Source: Alcaligenes faecalis (GTDB lineage Bacteria > Pseudomonadota > Gammaproteobacteria > Burkholderiales > Burkholderiaceae_B). Taken from it: a stretch of 64,000 nucleotides of DNA. Below, piece by piece: positions 61,503 through 64,000 of the stretch (positions within the stretch are counted from its first letter, which is position 1; each line of letters starts with the position of its first letter). The notes under the pieces were generated by a model. The model worked only from the letters and a program-made list of their open reading frames with translations. It was not told the origin of the DNA and ran no database searches. The position numbers and the translations under genes are program-made. The DNA lies in NCBI RefSeq assembly GCF_005311025.1, contig NZ_CP031747.1:2292954-2356953 (forward strand). The letters are read 5' to 3'.

Positions 61503-62438
61503 ATGAGCGTTAAAATTTTTGACACCCCCGATGTACAAGACTTCCTGCGTTTGGCCTCTGGCCTGGATCAGCCCGGTGGCAATCCACGCGTCAAGCAGAT
61601 CATGTACCGCATCATCAGCGATCTGTTCAAGACCATTGAAGATCTGGAAATCACCAACGACGAGTACTGGGCAGCCGTGGCTTACCTGAACCGTCTGGGT
61701 ACGGCCAGCGAAGCCGGTTTGCTTTCTCCCGGTCTGGGCTTTGACCGTTTCCTGGACATGCGCATGGACGCCATGGACAAGGAACTGGGTCTGGACAACG
61801 GTACGCCACGCACCATTGAAGGTCCTTTGTACGTGTCGGGCGCTCCTGTGGCGCAAGGTTTTGTTCGCCTGGATGACGGTTCCGATACCGCTGGCGAAAC
61901 CCTGATCATGCACGGCGTCGTGGCTGGTGCGGACGGCAAGCCTATTGCGGGTGCTCAGGTTGAAGTCTGGCATGCCAATACCAAAGGCTTTTACTCGCAC
62001 TTTGACCCCACCGGCGAGCAACAGCCCTTCAATATGCGCCGCACCATCATTACCGATGAAAACGGTCGCTACAAGTTCCAGAGCATTGTGCCCAAGGGCT
62101 ACGGCTGTCCTCCGGATGGTCCTACCCAAGGCCTGCTGAACGAGCTGGGCCGCCACGGTAACCGTCCTGCGCACATTCACTTCTTTGTGACGGCTCCTGG
62201 CCACCGCAAGCTGACCACGCAGATCAATATCGACGGCGATCCGCTGGTGTACGACGACTTCGCCTACGCTACTCGCGATGGTCTGGTGCCACCGCTGACC
62301 GAGCACACGGATCCTGCCCGCATCGCTGCCGAAAACCTGGATGGTCCTTTTGCAGAGATCGTGTTTGATATTTCCTTGACCCCCTTGGTCGATGGCAAGG
62401 ACAACCAGATCGTGAATCGTCCACGTCTGGCTGCCTAA
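61503..62438 (+). CDS. catA: Catechol 1,2-dioxygenase
   Basis: This 311-residue intradiol dioxygenase cleaves catechol to cis,cis-muconate. An N-terminal helical linker domain (about 1-100) is followed by the catalytic beta-sandwich with the non-heme Fe(III) ligands Tyr in EGPLYVSG, Tyr in PKGYGCPP and His pair in RPAHIHFFV. AGGAG lies about ten bases before the ATG at 61503. It acts just before CatB in the pathway. Confidence 0.96.
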   Translation: MSVKIFDTPDVQDFLRLASGLDQPGGNPRVKQIMYRIISDLFKTIEDLEITNDEYWAAVAYLNRLGTASEAGLLSPGLGFDRFLDMRMDAMDKELGLDNGTPRTIEGPLYVSGAPVAQGFVRLDDGSDTAGETLIMHGVVAGADGKPIAGAQVEVWHANTKGFYSHFDPTGEQQPFNMRRTIITDENGRYKFQSIVPKGYGCPPDGPTQGLLNELGRHGNRPAHIHFFVTAPGHRKLTTQINIDGDPLVYDDFAYATRDGLVPPLTEHTDPARIAAENLDGPFAEIVFDISLTPLVDGKDNQIVNRPRLAA

Positions 62439-62451
62439 GTCTTGCTTCAGT

Positions 62452-62488
62452 CCAGGGCCTGTGTTTGCCAAGTCAAACCAGGCCCTGG
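62452..62488 (+). terminator. Strong hairpin between catA and the CoA-transferase genes
   Basis: CCAGGGCCTG and CAGGCCCTGG form a perfect 10-bp stem with a 17-base loop, followed a few bases later by GTTTTTG. It may end part of the catBA transcripts or set a lower level for the downstream genes. Confidence 0.6.
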
Positions 62489-62563
62489 GCTGACTTGTTT
62501 TTGCTGTGCCTGACGTAAGGGCTGAGCCCATCCGTAGCGTCAGTGCTTTATACGGAGAACGGA

Positions 62564-63259
62564 GTGATCGATAAACAGGTAAGCAGTGTTGCACAGGCTT
62601 TGCATGATGTGCAGGACGGCGCCACGATTCTGGTCGGTGGTTTTGGAACGGCTGGCATACCCACAGAGTTGATCGACGGTCTGATCGAGCAAGGTGCTCG
62701 CGACCTGACTATCGTCAACAACAATGCGGGTAATGGCGATGTGGGGCTGGCGGCTTTGCTTAAAACAGGCCGGGTTCGCAAAATTATTTGCAGCTTCCCC
62801 CGTCAGGCTGATTCCTGGGTATTTGATGACTTGTATCGCAGCGGCAAGATCGAGCTGGAGTTGGTGCCTCAAGGCAATCTGGCCGAACGATTGCGCGCCG
62901 CCGGTGCGGGTATCGGTGGCTTTTTCTGCCCGACAGGCTATGGCACAGAACTGGCCAAGGGCAAGGAAACACGTTTGATCAATGGTCGCTGGCATGTCTA
63001 TGAAGAGCCCATTCATGGAGATGTCGCCCTGATCAAGGCCGAGCGGGGGGACCGTTGGGGGAATTTGACCTACCGCATGGCGGCGCGCAACTTTGGTCCG
63101 GTCATGGCGACCGCAGCTCGTACCACCATTGCCAGTGTGTTTGAACTGGCGGAACTGGGTCAACTGGACCCCGAAACCATTGTGACGCCCGGCATTCATG
63201 TGCGTCGCGTCGTGGTGGTGCCACGCAGTCGCACAGAAGCAGGTGGGTTCAAGGCATGA
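62564..63259 (+). CDS. catI: 3-oxoadipate CoA-transferase subunit A
   Basis: This 231-residue alpha subunit of family I CoA-transferase has GATILVGGFGTAGIPTELIDGL and NNNAGNGDVGLAALLKTGRVRKIICSFPRQ, the usual CatI/PcaI segments. The start is taken as the GTG at 62564 with GGAG six bases upstream, giving MIDKQVSSVAQAL. With subunit B it moves CoA from succinyl-CoA to 3-oxoadipate. The stop overlaps the next start by four bases. Confidence 0.92.
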   Translation: MIDKQVSSVAQALHDVQDGATILVGGFGTAGIPTELIDGLIEQGARDLTIVNNNAGNGDVGLAALLKTGRVRKIICSFPRQADSWVFDDLYRSGKIELELVPQGNLAERLRAAGAGIGGFFCPTGYGTELAKGKETRLINGRWHVYEEPIHGDVALIKAERGDRWGNLTYRMAARNFGPVMATAARTTIASVFELAELGQLDPETIVTPGIHVRRVVVVPRSRTEAGGFKA

Positions 63260-63954
63260 ACGGACAGAGCATGAAGGGGGACAGCATGATGCTCAATTAT
63301 CAGCGCCGCAGTAAAGACGAATTGGCGCAGCGCGTCGCCCAGGACATCCATGACGGCGCCTATGTGAATCTGGGTATTGGCATGCCAACCCTGGTGGCCA
63401 ACCATTTGCCCGCTGGTGTGGAAGTGGTACTGCATAGCGAGAACGGTATCCTGGGCATGGGCCCGGCACCGGCCGCCGGGCAGGAAGATTACGATTTGAT
63501 CAATGCGGGCAAGCAAGCGGTGACGCTGCTGCCCGGTGGCGCGTTTTTCCATCATGCCGACAGCTTTGGCATGATGCGTGGCGGCCATCTGGATATTTGT
63601 GTGCTGGGCGCTTTCCAAGTGTCGGCAACCGGCGATCTGGCCAACTGGAGCACGGGTGAGCCCGGCGCGATTCCCGCCGTAGGCGGTGCCATGGATCTGG
63701 CCATTGGTGCCAAGCAAACCTGGGTCATGATGGATGTGCTGACCAAGCAAGGCGTCAGCAAGCTGGTTGAACAATGCAGCTACCCCTTGACCGGCCTGGC
63801 TTGCGTGAAGCGCGTATATACCGATTTGGCCACCCTGGCTTGCACGCCAGAAGGTTTGCAGCTGATTGATCTGGTGCCTGGTTTGACGCATGAAGCGCTG
63901 GAGGAAATGATTGGTTTGCCCATTGCCGCGGCAAAGCAGGGAGAGGGCCAATGA
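63256..63954 (+). CDS. catJ: 3-oxoadipate CoA-transferase subunit B
   Basis: This 232-residue beta subunit contains the catalytic Glu in HSENGILGMGP, with GAYVNLGIGMPTLVANHLP before it and GGHLDICVLGAFQV after it. It pairs with the alpha subunit encoded just upstream. The short N-terminal extension before MMLNYQRRSKDELAQRVA may mean that a later ATG is used. Confidence 0.93.
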   Translation: MNGQSMKGDSMMLNYQRRSKDELAQRVAQDIHDGAYVNLGIGMPTLVANHLPAGVEVVLHSENGILGMGPAPAAGQEDYDLINAGKQAVTLLPGGAFFHHADSFGMMRGGHLDICVLGAFQVSATGDLANWSTGEPGAIPAVGGAMDLAIGAKQTWVMMDVLTKQGVSKLVEQCSYPLTGLACVKRVYTDLATLACTPEGLQLIDLVPGLTHEALEEMIGLPIAAAKQGEGQ

Positions 63955-64000
63955 CGGTCAGCCCCAGCGCCTTGAATACCGAGCGGGGCATGTTCCGCGT
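63951..64000 (+). CDS. Next gene of the cat operon (only 16 codons in the window)
   Basis: An ATG overlaps the catJ stop by four bases and opens MTVSPSALNTERGMFR before the window ends. Position suggests another beta-ketoadipate gene, such as an enol-lactone hydrolase, muconolactone isomerase or thiolase, but 16 residues are too few to decide. Confidence 0.5.
   Translation, partial: MTVSPSALNTERGMFR

Overview
The window looks like chromosomal DNA of a betaproteobacterium of the Alcaligenaceae, most likely Alcaligenes or a close relative. This is judged from the GC-rich coding style, the number of LysR/AraC/TetR regulators, a catB-catA-CoA-transferase order in the beta-ketoadipate pathway, a type-2 leuA and a TPP-riboswitch thiD. 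It is recognition, not a database result. I see no tRNA, rRNA, CRISPR array, phage block or intact insertion sequence.

Layout. Positions 1-9.4 kb hold a truncated LysR gene divergent from a 14-segment MFS pump, tctBA without a visible tctC, an OmpR-type two-component pair, and an AraC/MFS divergent pair. At 9.4-16.7 kb come a TPP riboswitch with a NUDIX-thiD operon, then a LysR regulator and a four-gene tripartite aromatic-acid efflux operon (FUSC, DUF1656, HlyD, NodT lipoprotein). At 16.7-22.3 kb is a redox and possibly NO-related patch: tautomerase, an internally shortened globin-like gene with a 20-codon upstream ORF, a 28-bp inverted repeat pair around a small ORF, cytochrome b561 and nitronate monooxygenase, followed by two regulators and two unknown small genes. 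At 22.5-32.5 kb are drug- or stress-type units (RibD-like reductase/TetR, TetR/glycosyltransferase, VOC, two GSTs, NUDIX, a ClpP-like protease) and a copper-handling operon (CopCD fusion, DUF1775, DUF2946).

The most distinctive part is 32.9-51.4 kb. On the minus strand lies a Slam-type outer-membrane translocator, a secreted hemophilin-like protein and a 1061-residue TonB receptor, that is, a haemophore-type heme uptake system with a Fur-like box. Next to it are a PchR-like AraC regulator, a second Fur-like box, and on the plus strand a methyltransferase, an MFS permease and a set of MoeZ-rhodanese, JAMM protease, MoaD/ThiS carrier, CaiB-like protein, AMP ligase, acyl-CoA dehydrogenase and MFS. 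This matches the logic of pyridine-dithiocarboxylate (PDTC) or thioquinolobactin clusters, so I infer a thiocarboxylate metallophore made through a protein-bound thiocarboxylate. The last gene of that cluster is broken by a one-base frameshift.

At 51.5-55.6 kb come a GNAT enzyme, a reactive-sulfur style unit (DsrE, AhpD-like, BigR-type ArsR, DUF2892), a zeta-toxin-like kinase with a small overlapping gene, and an AraC regulator. leuA at 55.9 kb is preceded by a leucine-rich leader peptide. The window ends with a hydrolase-MarR unit and the catechol branch of the beta-ketoadipate pathway: CatM-like regulator, catB, catA, the two 3-oxoadipate CoA-transferase subunits, and the start of a further operon gene.
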